The notes under the pieces: model-generated
What the model saw: only the letters and a program-made list of their open reading frames with translations
The model's database searches: none
Told to the model about the DNA's origin: nothing
From: Streptomyces vinaceus
Lineage (GTDB): Bacteria > Actinomycetota > Actinomycetes > Streptomycetales > Streptomycetaceae
DNA length: 64,000 nucleotides
Reading direction: 5' to 3'
Assembly (NCBI RefSeq): GCF_008704935.1
Contig: NZ_CP023692.1
Location: forward strand, 62,001 to 126,000
Shown here: piece after piece, positions 15,531 through 24,836 of the stretch
How positions within the stretch are numbered: position 1 is the first letter of the stretch
Layout of the letters: every line of letters begins with the position of its first letter
Made by a program: the position numbers and the translations under genes

Positions 15531-17012
15531 TCCGCGGGGCACAGCGCGACGCCGTGACACCACGCGGCCGCGCCCCGGGACCCGTACCGCTCCTCCCCGA
15601 TCCGCCAACGCCCGGCCCCGTCCACGTACCATTCCCGCGGCAGGACGTCATCCCAGAACACCACCGCCGGCCAGAACCAAGGCCCACACGTCACCGCCGA
15701 TCCGCTCGCCGCCCGCTGACGTCGGCACCCGCACCGCCGAACGCCTCATCAGCAGAGCCCCCACGTACACCGCCTGAACCTCAAAGCCGTATGCAGACCG
15801 ACCAGGTCGGGTGATGCGGAAACGGATCATCGCGGGGGGGTGCCGCCTTAGCGGCAGCGCAGAGCCGCGACAGCGACCAGGCGGGCGCCGGCAAGGGCCG
15901 ATCCCCCAGGAAAGACAGCCCGCAAGATGCCAGCCCGCTGGTTGGTACCGGCTGCCGAGCAGCGTCGACCCGCCCTCAACGGCCGTGCGGCCACACGAGG
16001 GGTGAGCACGTACTCGTCGGCTGAGTCGAGGATCAACCCGTTCTTGCGGCGAAACGCGTAAATCAGTGGCCGTTCTCGCGAACAGGGCCATGCAGAAGGT
16101 GCACGGAGGCGCGGCCGCGTCAGCCAACGGGCGGCGCACCACAAGGCCGCGCCTCCGTACGACGGACCTCGGTCCGTGGGGTGGTGGGGCGGCCCGGTGT
16201 TACTGCCGCCAGAGCGCTCTGGTCACCGGGCCTCGCCCGCGCACGCCCTATCGACGCGGACTGCACCCGACCATAACCACGCCCGACCACCGCCCCGCGT
16301 CAGAAGCACAGCATTCGACATCCCGTGTGACAGGCGCAGGCGAGCGTTGACGCCGGTGCTGACGCCACCACCACCAAAGCCTTCCCCTACTCATCCGCGC
16401 CTTCCCACGTACGAGTAGCCCCAGCGTCGCGGCGACCAAGGATGAGGAGCCGCCTGCCGCGTACGCCGGGCCTTGGTGACGGCAGCTGAAGATCCGGTGA
16501 CGGCCCGCGCAGCAGGCCCAGGGCCATGCCTGTCGTCGTCCGAAAGGGGCTCCGGTGGGCAGGGGGAGGCCGGTCGGGGCGGTCAAGGTGTGGGCGCGGG
16601 AAGGGTGGTCGCCTCGTGGCGGCGAGCCCTGGGGCTTCCGTCGAACGATCTTCCGCTCAGGCATCGATCGCCTGGGGACCCATCCCTTCCCACGCCCCCC
16701 CACATAAATGAAAGGTCAACCAATCTGAAAAGGTCCCCGCGCCGAAAAGCCCACGCCGGCCGCCTACACGACGAGCTGCGCCTGACGCTCACTCCGTCGA
16801 GGGACCCCGGCTCGCCATCAAACCCCGCCGGTGGAAGCCCCGCCCGACGCGCCCAAGGCGCGCTTCGGTCCGGGACGAGCACCTCCCACGCCCCCTCAAA
16901 CGGTGGTTTGACCGCGTTAGGACCATGAAGGCCGCGGCGGCGCCCCTAACTTCGGGTGTGCCGACGGCCCGGGGAGGCCGCCTGCACCACCCCAGACGGG
17001 AAGAGACCGCAC
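15531..17012. other. Long decayed stretch
   Basis: About 1.5 kb without a gene I can support. On the minus strand, 15648-15827 encodes a short coherent piece (MIRFRITRPGRSAYGFEV and on), and 15540-15694 in another frame continues with REWYVDGAGRWRIGEERYGS. Together they may be one broken hypothetical gene. The region from 16060 to 16700 has only short mixed frames. Confidence 0.3.
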
Positions 17013-17432
17013 ATGCCCATGAGCAAGAAGACCCGCGCAGCCGTGTGGACCAGCGTCGGCCTCGGACTCCTCGCCGGCGGAACTTGGGCGGGAACAGCGG
17101 TGGCCGCACCCCCCGGCTCCGCGAAGGTGACCGCCCCCTACGCGCAGGCAGCGGCCGTGGTCAACGCCAACGGCAGCGTCAACCGGTCCAAGGGCATCGA
17201 GGCCGTCACCAAGCCCGCAGCGGGCCACTACTGCGTCGAGCTGGAGGACAAGGACCTCGACGTCCGCAAGCTCGTCCCCACCGCCACCCTGCAGTACATC
17301 AGCTTCGAATACGACATCCGGATCTCGATGTGGCCACACCCCTCGTGCGGGACCCGCACCGACACCTTCCTCGTCATCACCGGAAAGCCCGGCGTCTACG
17401 AAGACGCCTCCTTCTCCATCGTCGTCCCCTAA
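17013..17432 (+). CDS. Small secreted protein
   Basis: Secreted protein of 139 residues with an N-terminal basic stretch (MPMSKKTRAAVW), a hydrophobic core and a likely signal-peptidase site after AVAA near residue 38. The mature part has two cysteines (YCVELEDKDLD and HPSCGTRTD), which could form one disulfide, and a beta-rich pattern (ATLQYISFEYDIRI, TFLVITG, ASFSIVVP). I chose the ATG at 17013, preceded by GAAGAG; an ATG six bases later is equally possible. No function is recognised. Similar short two-cysteine exported proteins are common in streptomycetes. Confidence 0.65.
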   Translation: MPMSKKTRAAVWTSVGLGLLAGGTWAGTAVAAPPGSAKVTAPYAQAAAVVNANGSVNRSKGIEAVTKPAAGHYCVELEDKDLDVRKLVPTATLQYISFEYDIRISMWPHPSCGTRTDTFLVITGKPGVYEDASFSIVVP

Positions 17433-17716
17433 CCCCCTCTCCAGGACCGCGGACGGGCACGACAGGTTCCCCTGCCCAGCGCCGGTCCGCGGCCCCTCCC
17501 CGCATCGAAACCAAGGAAAGGGGCTGCAGCCAGCCGCCAGCACCCAACCCGTACCGCGGTCACTGGCCCGGTCGGCGCTGACCTCAGCGACTAGGAGCTG
17601 TCCGGCCGATCATGGGACTGCCGCCTGGCCGGACCCTTGTCCCGTGTACGAGGTGGGGAAAGCGGTGATTGTTCCTCGGCACCGTCGCAGCTGCAGCTGC
17701 GATCGTGTGGCTTCGT

Positions 17717-18187
17717 TCATGACCGGCCACTCGTGCTCAAGTCGAGTGCGGAAGCTCTGCCGACCGCGGCAAACAGGATGAGTGGCAACTCCTTGTCGGC
17801 CTGGCCGATCGCCAGCGCGAGCCAACAGCCTCTGTCGGGAAGCGGCCACACCTGCATTCTCACGACTTGTTGGCTGAGGTAGTCGAGTGGCTCTGGCACC
17901 GGCTCGCCCTCGCAACTGGCGCTGAGATACGGTCCGAGGTCCACGACGAACGCATTGCCCCACCGAGTCGTCAGGCGTGCGGCCAGGTCGTCGAGGCAGG
18001 TCTGCAGCTCTGCTTCGGCCGCGACCCGGGCCTGCCCGTCCTCGTCATCCCAGAAGTCCCGACTGATCATCAGTACGCGCACATGATGCTCTGGCCCGCC
18101 TTCCCCGGAGGTGTCGGCATAAGTCGCCGCCGGGAACGGCTGCACGGCCAACTCGTCAATTGTCGCGAAGTGCTCCTCGGTGCTCAT
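17717..18187 (-). CDS. Conserved hypothetical protein
   Basis: Cytoplasmic protein of 156 residues with no signal or membrane segment. It has strong codon bias and a coherent alpha/beta pattern (HVRVLMISRDFWDDEDGQ, LTTRWGNAFVVDLGPYL, CWLALAIGQADKELPLILFA). I recognise no family. The order resembles immunity or chaperone-like small proteins that interact with a partner, but no toxin gene is adjacent, so this is not claimed. It stands alone, with about 285 bases before and 235 after it empty. Confidence 0.55.
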   Translation of the reverse strand: MSTEEHFATIDELAVQPFPAATYADTSGEGGPEHHVRVLMISRDFWDDEDGQARVAAEAELQTCLDDLAARLTTRWGNAFVVDLGPYLSASCEGEPVPEPLDYLSQQVVRMQVWPLPDRGCWLALAIGQADKELPLILFAAVGRASALDLSTSGRS

Positions 18188-18423
18188 GGGCGCAGCCTAC
18201 GAGAGCGCGCAGACACCTCCCGCCGACCCGCACGCGAACCCGTGATCCCCCGGACAGTTCCTGGGCCGGGGTGGCCGAGTGTGGTGTCCAGGACCGACGC
18301 CGCCTCGCCGTGAAAGGTCCCACTGGCTGAGAGGTCTGGACGACGACATGTTTCACGATGCCCGGCGTGGGCCGCGCCACGGCGGGCACAGGTCGTGGAG
18401 TGCGCTACGGTTCGCGCGACTGC

Positions 18424-19482
18424 TCAGCGCTGCTTGGACGCGAACCCGGTGGCTGGCGGGGTGCCCGTCTGTGCAGGAACGGCGCCATGTTTGGAGCTGG
18501 GAGCGCCGGGCCTACCTTGCGGGGGTACGCTCCCGGGGCCTGCCGCTCGACTGGGTGCCGGCCACCACATCCCTGCGCGCCGGTACAGACGAGGCAGAAG
18601 GGCATAGAAGCGGTCGGGAAGGAACACGGCATCCGCAACGATCATCGCGCCGGAGAAGAGGGGCAGTCCCAAGAGGACGGCGATGCCGATGTGCATGCCC
18701 AGCAGCACGGTCAGCACGGGATACTTGAGCCTGCCGAAGAGCACGAACGGGAAGGCGACCTGCAAGAGCACCGTCACGTAGCTGGCGATCGCGATCACCA
18801 TCGGGTACGCGTCCACGAGATGGGAGAGCGTGGGCCACGGCTGGAAGAGTTCGAGGTTCAGCGCGTAGTGGAGAGCCGTGCCGCTGCCCCAGGTCGGGCC
18901 CTGGATCTTGTACAAGCCGGCTGATCCGTAGAGGAAACAGACCTGTGCCGCGATGACGAGCATGCCGCAGTTGTGCACCACGGTGGTCAAGGTGTTTCGG
19001 GCATCGCGGAGTTGGAGTGTGCAGCTCCTCACCGAGTCCGGCGCGTTGCCTGCACCGGCTGTCCGCAGCCGGTTTCTGCGTGCGTCCAGGGACCAGCGTC
19101 GGCCGCAGGCGGTGAGGACGAGGTAGAGGGCCATCAGCAGGACCAGGTTGTCGCCCCCATCCGTCATGAAGATCGATCTGGCATGGAACGAGGTCACCAC
19201 GACGGCGAAGAGGACGGACGTGGCGCGGGTCCGCCAACCCAGCATGAACAGCGCGGAAGTGAGGAGGGCCGTCACGTAGCAGAGTTCGAAGTAGGTGCGG
19301 CTGTCGGACAGGACCAGGATGCTGTTCCAGCCCGTCTGGTCGAAGAGCCGGCGTGCCAGCGTGGGCGTCCAAGGGGAGTTGGGGCCCCAGATTTCGTCAC
19401 GGTGCGGGAACTCGCGCAGTAGGAAGATCAGGTAGAGCAGTCCGTAGCCGATGCGCATCACCGCCGCGGCGTACAGGGACAC
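18424..19482 (-). CDS. HTTM-domain membrane protein (SdpB-like)
   Basis: Polytopic membrane protein of at least 352 residues with the horizontally transferred transmembrane (HTTM) domain, related to SdpB and the vitamin-K-dependent carboxylase fold. It shows RIGYGLLYLIFLLREFPHRD, HARSIFMTDGGDNLVLLMALYL, and AGLYKIQGPTWGSGTALHY. Several hydrophobic segments follow, then a basic proline-rich tail. The frame is open upstream right to the DUF5819 stop and encodes family-like sequence (DRIAASWALLTDRPVSLYA), but has no start codon there. An ATGA overlap exists one frame away, so either GTG 19482 is used or a small indel separates the true start. Co-translated with DUF5819. Confidence 0.8.
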   Translation of the reverse strand: MSLYAAAVMRIGYGLLYLIFLLREFPHRDEIWGPNSPWTPTLARRLFDQTGWNSILVLSDSRTYFELCYVTALLTSALFMLGWRTRATSVLFAVVVTSFHARSIFMTDGGDNLVLLMALYLVLTACGRRWSLDARRNRLRTAGAGNAPDSVRSCTLQLRDARNTLTTVVHNCGMLVIAAQVCFLYGSAGLYKIQGPTWGSGTALHYALNLELFQPWPTLSHLVDAYPMVIAIASYVTVLLQVAFPFVLFGRLKYPVLTVLLGMHIGIAVLLGLPLFSGAMIVADAVFLPDRFYALLPRLYRRAGMWWPAPSRAAGPGSVPPQGRPGAPSSKHGAVPAQTGTPPATGFASKQR

Positions 19483-19617
19483 GGGCCGGTCAGTGAGAAG
19501 GGCCCACGACGCGGCGATCCGGTCGAGGGTCCGCTGGTGGGCCGCGCCGACGAGCGAGGTCTCCTGGGCCGCGGGTCGGTGCGTCGTGGCAGCCGTGGCA
19601 AGGGCTGAGAGATCTGC

Positions 19618-20358
19618 TCATTTCCCATGGGAGGTCACCTTCCACCAGGGCAGGAGCCGGTCCTCGGTGGGTGCCGGCGGGCGGTTCCCGGCTGCTGTGC
19701 CGGGCGCGGCGACGGGCACGGTGACGACCCGAAGCTGAATGAAGTCGAAGGCGCCGCCGTCGTTGTGGGCAGCGACGCGGTCCGCGGCGATGTTGCGCAG
19801 GTAGTTCTGCAACATGACGGCCCGTTCCGAGCGTGCCGTGTCGCTTCCTCCGTGAGTCTCGACATAAGAGGTCCAGGCGCGGCGCAGAAGGTTTTGCGAC
19901 GTATGGCTTGGAAAAACATTGTGGTCGACTGCGGAATTATCCACAGCAGCCAGGTCGAGCCAGGGGGTTACCTTCACCGACCCATCGGAGTCAGCATGTG
20001 CGGTCCTCGCCAGGATTTTCCGGTTGAAAGAGTCGGGGTCCGGGGCGAAAAGCCGCCAGTTCTGTTCGAAGAGCGGGTAAACCCACCCGTTGACTTGTGA
20101 GCTGTAGCGCTTCGATACAGGGTTGGAGGGGGCTACATGAAGGAACACCAGGACGACATGGACCAGAGTCGTGAGCAGGCACAGGGCTACGGCAGTGTGG
20201 AGCCCTGCTTTCACCACCCCAGCACCCATGGGCCGCTCAATCGGCCTGACCCGTTCATCATGATGCTCTTGGGGGGCCGGACCGAAATCGGACTGATGAA
20301 GTTCCTTCACACCCGCAGATTCAATTCCGCTCGACACCGCCCACCCGGTCTTTCTCAT
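19618..20358 (-). CDS. DUF5819 family protein (SdpA-like)
   Basis: Membrane-anchored protein of 246 residues: one N-terminal helix (about 55-77, LHTAVALCLLTTLVHVVLVF), then an extracytoplasmic domain with FEQNWRLFAPDPDSFNRKIL, typical of DUF5819 and reminiscent of SdpA. Downstream is the HTTM gene, the same order as sdpA-sdpB in Bacillus, where the pair matures the SdpC toxin. No SdpC-like toxin precursor is seen next to it. The ATG at 20358 was chosen; the frame is open much further upstream but overlaps the terminator and low-complexity DNA of the next gene. No strong ribosome site is visible. Confidence 0.75.
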   Translation of the reverse strand: MRKTGWAVSSGIESAGVKELHQSDFGPAPQEHHDERVRPIERPMGAGVVKAGLHTAVALCLLTTLVHVVLVFLHVAPSNPVSKRYSSQVNGWVYPLFEQNWRLFAPDPDSFNRKILARTAHADSDGSVKVTPWLDLAAVDNSAVDHNVFPSHTSQNLLRRAWTSYVETHGGSDTARSERAVMLQNYLRNIAADRVAAHNDGGAFDFIQLRVVTVPVAAPGTAAGNRPPAPTEDRLLPWWKVTSHGK

Positions 20359-20396
20359 GTCTGCCGTTCGCCTGAGGTATCCGCGACTCTGACCGA

Positions 20397-20436
20397 CGGC
20401 GTGCGGCGGATTCGCTGAGGATTCCACCGCACGCCG
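20397..20436 (-). terminator. Hairpin downstream of the ice-binding gene
   Basis: Arms CGGCGTGCGG (20397-20406) and CCGCACGCCG (20427-20436) pair perfectly around a 20-base loop. It lies 35 bases past the ice-binding protein stop on the minus strand and just before the DUF5819 start. Confidence 0.6.
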
Positions 20437-20470
20437 TGATCCGATGCACGGGCTTCGTGCAGCCTGCTGC

Positions 20471-21715
20471 CTAGCCCTCGTGGCCGTTGGGACCCTCGTA
20501 GCCCGCGGGCTTGTTGCCATAGCCGTAGTGCTCGCCAGGCTTCCCGCCATGGTCGTCGCCGGACCCCGGCTTACCCTGCTCCTTGTCGTGACCCTTGCCC
20601 GGCCCGCCGCCGTGCGCGGGACCACCGGGCTTGCCGCCGTGCACTCCGCCGGTGATCGCCCCGCCGGTCGTGTTCCCGGCCGTGTTGCCCGCGGTGTTGC
20701 CGGAGGTGTTTCCGGCGATGTTCCCTGAGGTACCGCCGGAGACGAGGTCGACGATCGGTCCGCCCAGGAGGCCGCCACCAATCAGCCCCACGGTCGTGCC
20801 GGTCGTCGATCCGGGGGTCGGCGTTCCGGCGGTCGTGCCGGTCGTCGTACCGGTCGTCGTACCGGTCGTGGTCGTTCCGGTGGTGGTGCCGGTGGTGGTG
20901 CCGGTCGTGGTGCCGGTCGTGGTCGTTCCAGTCGTCGTACCCGTGGTCGTGCTGCCGGTGGCGCACCCGCCGAGGAAGATCCGGTTGTTGTCCATCGTCA
21001 CTTCGCCGTTACGGGCCAGCGCCCGGCCCTCGACGTTCGTCCCCGTTCTCAGGAAGATCGAGGTCAGGGCCATGATGGTGCCCACGAAGGTGGTGTTGGT
21101 GTTGAGCTCGGCCGAACTCCCGATCTGCCAGAACACGTTGCACGGCGAGGCGCCGTTCGTGAGGAGGATCCGACTGGAGGTGGCCGTCGTCAGGGCTGCA
21201 GGAATCTGGAACACCCAGACCGCGTTGGGATTTCCTCCGGCATTCAGGACCAGGTCGCCCGTGAGTCCGACGCTGCCGGCGGGGTCTCTCGTGTAGACGC
21301 CCGGAATCAGCTCCGTGGGGCCGGACGTCCCGGACCCGATTGCCGCCGGAAGGTCGAAGTCCTCGGCCTGTCCAGCCGCGTTGTTGTACGCCACGATCAG
21401 ATCGCTCTTGGCCTGGAGGGCAGCCGCGTCCGCAGGATGCACGGCACCGAGCACCAGCCCGGGCGGGAATCCTGTGATGGCCGGATTCGGGTGCGTCCCG
21501 AGGTCGTGATCGATCACCGTCGGGCCGGTGTTGGTCACACCCTGACCTGCCAGAACGGAGTAGCTGGCGGTGGTGCCCAGAGGCACGGGTGTCGCGATGG
21601 CCAGTGCCTGCGTCGGCAATCCGGCGACCATGACAGCGGCAACCGTTACGGCGACAGCCGAGGCCAGAAAGCCGGACAGAGTGCGGCGCTGAGCCGCTTG
21701 GTTTTTCAGCTTCAT
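20471..21715 (-). CDS. Secreted DUF3494-type ice-binding protein with Thr/Gly linker
   Basis: Exported protein of 414 residues. After a signal peptide ending near QALA comes a DUF3494 ice-binding domain: SYSVLAGQGVTNTGPTVID, DLGTHP, the PAAIGSGTSGPTELIPGVY turn, VWVFQIPAALTTATS, NVFWQIGSSAELNTNTTFVG, GTIMALTSIFLRTGTNVEGRA and MDNNRIFLGGC. This right-handed beta-solenoid binds ice crystals in known members. A long TTTG-type repeat linker (coded about 20800-20950) and a Gly/His/Lys-rich tail follow, with no sorting signal. The ATG at 21715 starts a clear signal peptide. The AT-rich DNA upstream (21780-21960) is unlike its surroundings. Confidence 0.85.
   Translation of the reverse strand: MKLKNQAAQRRTLSGFLASAVAVTVAAVMVAGLPTQALAIATPVPLGTTASYSVLAGQGVTNTGPTVIDHDLGTHPNPAITGFPPGLVLGAVHPADAAALQAKSDLIVAYNNAAGQAEDFDLPAAIGSGTSGPTELIPGVYTRDPAGSVGLTGDLVLNAGGNPNAVWVFQIPAALTTATSSRILLTNGASPCNVFWQIGSSAELNTNTTFVGTIMALTSIFLRTGTNVEGRALARNGEVTMDNNRIFLGGCATGSTTTGTTTGTTTTGTTTGTTTGTTTGTTTTGTTTGTTTGTTAGTPTPGSTTGTTVGLIGGGLLGGPIVDLVSGGTSGNIAGNTSGNTAGNTAGNTTGGAITGGVHGGKPGGPAHGGGPGKGHDKEQGKPGSGDDHGGKPGEHYGYGNKPAGYEGPNGHEG
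20800..20950 (-). repeat. Tandem repeats encoding a Thr/Gly linker
   Basis: Degenerate 12-15-bp units (on the plus strand GGTCGTGCCGGTCGT and variants) encode alternating TTTG and TTG blocks in the ice-binding protein. Such coding repeats are prone to length change. Confidence 0.8.
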
Positions 21716-22325
21716 CAAGAGGCCATTTCTGTGTGGACCGTGGCGCACCGGGCCCTACCGTTCGCCCGAGAAGCCCTTGCATGTTGCCGCCGCATATTAC
21801 ACAGAAATTTTCGCGCGCCAACCGCGAGTAAGACACGGAGGGGGATTAATACAAACACATTCCCGCGGCTGATTTTCGATACAAATAATAAAACTCATAT
21901 TGTCGATAACCCGACATTCCCCCCACATGGGCAGTACTCGATTGACCCACAAGAGGCAGCACCGCACACCTGCTTCAATAATCCCGGCCACCGCAGACGG
22001 AGATGTACTGCCAGTCAGGCGATCTCGCGAACCCTGCGTGACGGGCGTGGCGGCAGTACGTCGCCACTCCCCTGCCCTCTAGCCACTGACCTGTGCAAAC
22101 GGAACTGAGCTGCGACGAGTCGCTACACGCTTCGCGCCACACGCCCCTGCCGGAGAGGGAGAAGGTGTCTGAGGAGGCCGACAAGGAGAGGGCCGAAACG
22201 CCGAGCAATGCCACCGGCGTCCGTCAGCCCCAGAGCGAGCGGCGATAAAGCGGCCGCCCCGGGCGTCAAACAGTCCGAGACGGCGGCTCCGGCGAAGAAT
22301 CGGACGCATGCCGAGCCGGAGCGGG
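21716..22325. other. Partly AT-rich intergenic stretch
   Basis: About 600 bases. The part at 21780-21960 is notably AT-rich for this genome and probably contains the promoter of the ice-binding gene; it may also mark transferred DNA. A short plus-strand frame at 22163 (VSEEADKERAETPS) ends quickly. No gene is supported. Confidence 0.4.
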
Positions 22326-22440
22326 CGGAGTTGGAAGGGCGGGCCAAGGCCGACCTGTACGAAAAGGGCACACCGCGGCTGGGATACCCGGCCGCTCAAC
22401 CAAGACCCGCGACGAATTCCAGCGGCCACTCACCTGGGCA
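22326..22440 (+). pseudogene. Rho_N-like domain fragment, frameshifted
   Basis: Two frames together encode a motif of the small Rho N-terminal-like domain: ELEGRAKADLYEKGTPRLG, then, after a shift near 22383, IPGRSTKTRDEFQ. The pattern of KADLYEKA followed by IPGRS-K-RDEL is typical of short actinobacterial Rho_N proteins. The surrounding gene is lost. Confidence 0.5.
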
Positions 22441-22702
22441 GACGCGCCAGAAGGCCTGACCCGCCGGCTCCCGTGCCGGTTCCGGAGGCACGCGGATCGC
22501 TTCCGCCTTCCGAGCCAAGGCGAAGTGCCTGCCCGCTGGGGCGTTTCTGGTCCCGCAGGATCCCTGGCGGCCGGCAGCAGGACCCCGAACCCCGGTCCGC
22601 TGTCCGGCTTACAGCGCAGGTATCGCTCCTGATGGGGGCGTGACACTCTGACGACAGGCCCTTGGCCCGGTTCAGGCGGACTGAGATTCGCGCGAGCCTG
22701 GT

Positions 22703-23347
22703 TCAGGACGAGGCAGGAGCAGGGGACAGCGCGGTGTGCACCGCGAAGGCGCCGAGCAGGCCACCCGCCGTGAACCGCTGGGCAGTCATGGCGCGAGGCC
22801 GGGCGGTCAGGAATCCCGACACCCGCGCTGCGCCCAACATGATCAGAGCGTTCACCGAGATCCCCACGATGATCTGCACCCCACCGAGCTGGAGCAGTTG
22901 TCCCCATGCCGGACCTGCCTGCGGTTCCAGCAACTGGGGCAGCAGGGCGGCGTACATCAGAGCGATCTTGGGGTTGAGCAGGTTCGTCAGCAGCCCCATC
23001 GAAAACAGGCGAGCGTTAGAGACCGGAGTCAGGTCCTGGGCCGGGGCGAAGGGCGAGCTGCCCCCGGGCTTGAGCATGCCCCAAGCGAGGTAGGCCAGGT
23101 AGGCGGCGCCGGCGAGCTTGACCGCCATGAACGCCACCGGCACGGCAGCGAACAACGCCGACAGGCCCGCGGCCGCGGCCAGTAGGTAGCACACGAATCC
23201 GACAGCGGTTCCACTGAGGCTGACCAGGCCCGCCCTGCGACCCTGGGTGATCGCACGGGAGGCGAGATGGATCATGTTCGGCCCCGGAGTCAGGGCCATG
23301 CCCAGTTCGACCAGAGCCACACCTGCCACCGCGGTCAGAGTGATCAC
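22703..23347 (-). CDS. LysE/RhtB family exporter
   Basis: Inner-membrane exporter of 214 residues of the LysE superfamily, which exports amino acids or similar small solutes. The N-terminal signature GMALTPGPNMIHLASRAITQ with GRRAGLVSLSG is diagnostic, and six hydrophobic segments are visible, with FSMGLLTNLLNPKIALMYAA in the middle as in RhtB-type proteins. The ATG at 23347 is preceded by AGGAGGA. Single gene with no adjacent regulator, so the substrate cannot be inferred. Confidence 0.88.
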   Translation of the reverse strand: MITLTAVAGVALVELGMALTPGPNMIHLASRAITQGRRAGLVSLSGTAVGFVCYLLAAAAGLSALFAAVPVAFMAVKLAGAAYLAYLAWGMLKPGGSSPFAPAQDLTPVSNARLFSMGLLTNLLNPKIALMYAALLPQLLEPQAGPAWGQLLQLGGVQIIVGISVNALIMLGAARVSGFLTARPRAMTAQRFTAGGLLGAFAVHTALSPAPASS

Positions 23348-23860
23348 CGGTCATCCTCCTGGTCGTTCGTCAGCCACATGATGCGAAACGGGTGACCGCC
23401 TTACAAAGGACGGCTGCCGCGCATCAGCAGCACCTGTCATGCCTCAGCAGAGTACGGCCCCGCCGCTCGCTGCCTTCAGGCGCCCCCGGCGCCGTTTCCG
23501 GCCCGCCGACGAGAGCCCGCAGCTGAGCGCCGGCACGGTCGCGGCCCGCACAGCTTCAGGTTGACTCGCCGAGGAGTCCGGTCCAGGCGGAACCAGAAGG
23601 GCATCCTGGCGACGAACGCGACCGCGTCCGGCCGGGCCGGCGGGACGTGGAGTTCGCGGACGGTGTCGACCAGGTCGGGAAGCGGCCCTCCCGCCGGGCC
23701 TGGCAGCAGCGGACCGCCGCCGATACGTCGGCGGCGTGTGCGGCAGCACGCCGTGGAGACGGCCAGTACATCGCCTTTCGGGGCGTGACCTTCAGCAGCG
23801 CATCTCTGTCCGCGATCTGCCGCGCCCGGTCCACGACGACCGCCCGTGTACCGAATCCGT
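23348..23860. other. Decayed interval
   Basis: About 510 bases. Minus-strand frames hold coherent fragments (NGFGTRAVVVDRARQIADRD near 23800-23865; DLVDTVRELHVPPARPDAVA near 23640), split by a frame change. They may be parts of one broken gene of unknown family. Confidence 0.3.
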
Positions 23861-24286
23861 TCACAAGCCATACCCATACATGTACGCCGCCCGCTCCCGG
23901 ACCCAGGCCAGCCCTCTTCCCCGGTGGGCCACTTGGCGGCCAGGAGGCGTCCTCTCCTGGTCACTTTTTCGAGTCCGGCCTTGTGGAGCTCCTTGGACTC
24001 GGGCGAGTCGCGCTTGGAGGAGCCAGACGGTGCCGAAGATGTAGAGGAAGAACTGCAGGTACTCCGACTGCCAGTTCTCGGATACGTCGACTGCGAAGAC
24101 CGAGGACATCACGTACCCACCGAGCGTCAGCTGCTGCAATCCGTCGGCGGCCAGGTCTTCGTTGAATCCGGGTTGTCCCGCGAGCGCCTGCCCGGCCAGG
24201 ACCAGGAGGAACGCGCCGCCGGAGGTGAGGGTGAGGCTGTTGTCCCACCAGAAGCTGCCTCCGGCGCCCTTGGGCCCCTCGCTCAC
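23861..24286 (-). pseudogene. DUF6766 gene, cassette copy 2, frameshifted and truncated
   Basis: The first half of a DUF6766 protein is intact from GTG 24286: FWWDNSLTL, a helix, then DVSENWQSEYLQFFLYIFGTV. Compared with copy 1, one extra T at 24014-24015 shifts the frame just before the QRGSPESK signature. The second frame briefly restores PESKELHKAG and then matching sequence ends. The entire second repeat of the protein is absent. The GTG overlaps the stop of the tiny upstream peptide, exactly as in copy 1, so the original operon layout is visible. Confidence 0.8.
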
Positions 24287-24360
24287 CGGTGCATCGCCCC
24301 GATCGCGATGAAGTAGCCCAGCCCGCCCAGGATGACCACCAGGCAGGTGATGAACAACAA
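24283..24360 (-). pseudogene. Membrane micropeptide, cassette copy 2, start codon changed
   Basis: Homologue of the 27-residue peptide at 2352-2435: a hydrophobic helix ending FIAIGAMHR and the same GTGA overlap with the DUF6766 gene. Where copy 1 has ATG directly after the lipoprotein stop, this copy has GTC. A TTG at 24360 could still start a 25-residue product, so complete loss is not certain. Confidence 0.6.
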
Positions 24361-24367
24361 TCGGACC

Positions 24368-24836
24368 TCAGCCGCCCTTCAACGAACATCGGTAGGGCAT
24401 GTCCGCCTGCGGTTCGCAGCCTGCGCCCACGATCTTCCAGCCGTCGTTGAACTGCGACAGGAACAGCGTGTCCCGCGCCATGCGCAGCAGAGCCTGCCGT
24501 CCGTAGACCTGCGTGGCGCGCACCTGGCCGGCTGCGGGGGAGTTCCCCGCCGGCCAGGGCCGGACCGCAGGGCTTGGCAGCGTCCTCCGTGAGCTGCCGG
24601 CGGGTCCGCGGAGCAAGCAGCGTGCACGCGCCGGCGTAGTCGGAGCGCGCGAGGGCCGCCTCGAAGGTGGTTGCAGCCCGGCGCGCGCCGTCCAGGCGTG
24701 GTTCCGAGGCCCCGCAGGCGCACAGCACCAGCGCCGCTGCCACAACCAGCGCCACGGCCGGGGCTGGCGGGGTGGACTGCCGGCGCAGGACGGGGCGCCG
24801 AGGACGGAGCAGGTGGAGCTCCTCGCGCAGCAGCAC
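24368..24836 (-). pseudogene. Lipoprotein gene, cassette copy 2, frameshifted
   Basis: The N-terminal part is read in one frame: a signal sequence (VALVVAAALVLCACGASE) with lipidated cysteine, then LDGARRAATTFEAALARSD and LLAPRTRRQL. Near 24530-24545 the match to copy 1 moves to another frame, which holds VRATQVYGRQALLR, DTLFLSQFNDGWKIVGAGC and CSLKGG to the stop. The lesion is next to a run of five Gs. GTG 24836 is a possible start. All three genes of this copy carry a lesion. Confidence 0.75.

Noticed and set aside
14402..15814. Plus-strand open frame of 470 codons
   Set aside because: It spans an antisense hypothetical gene and the LuxR remnant in a different frame, and its composition is that of non-coding high-GC sequence.
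20800..20950. Possible CRISPR or short palindromic repeat array
   Set aside because: The repeats are degenerate 12-15-bp units in frame within the ice-binding gene and encode a Thr/Gly linker.
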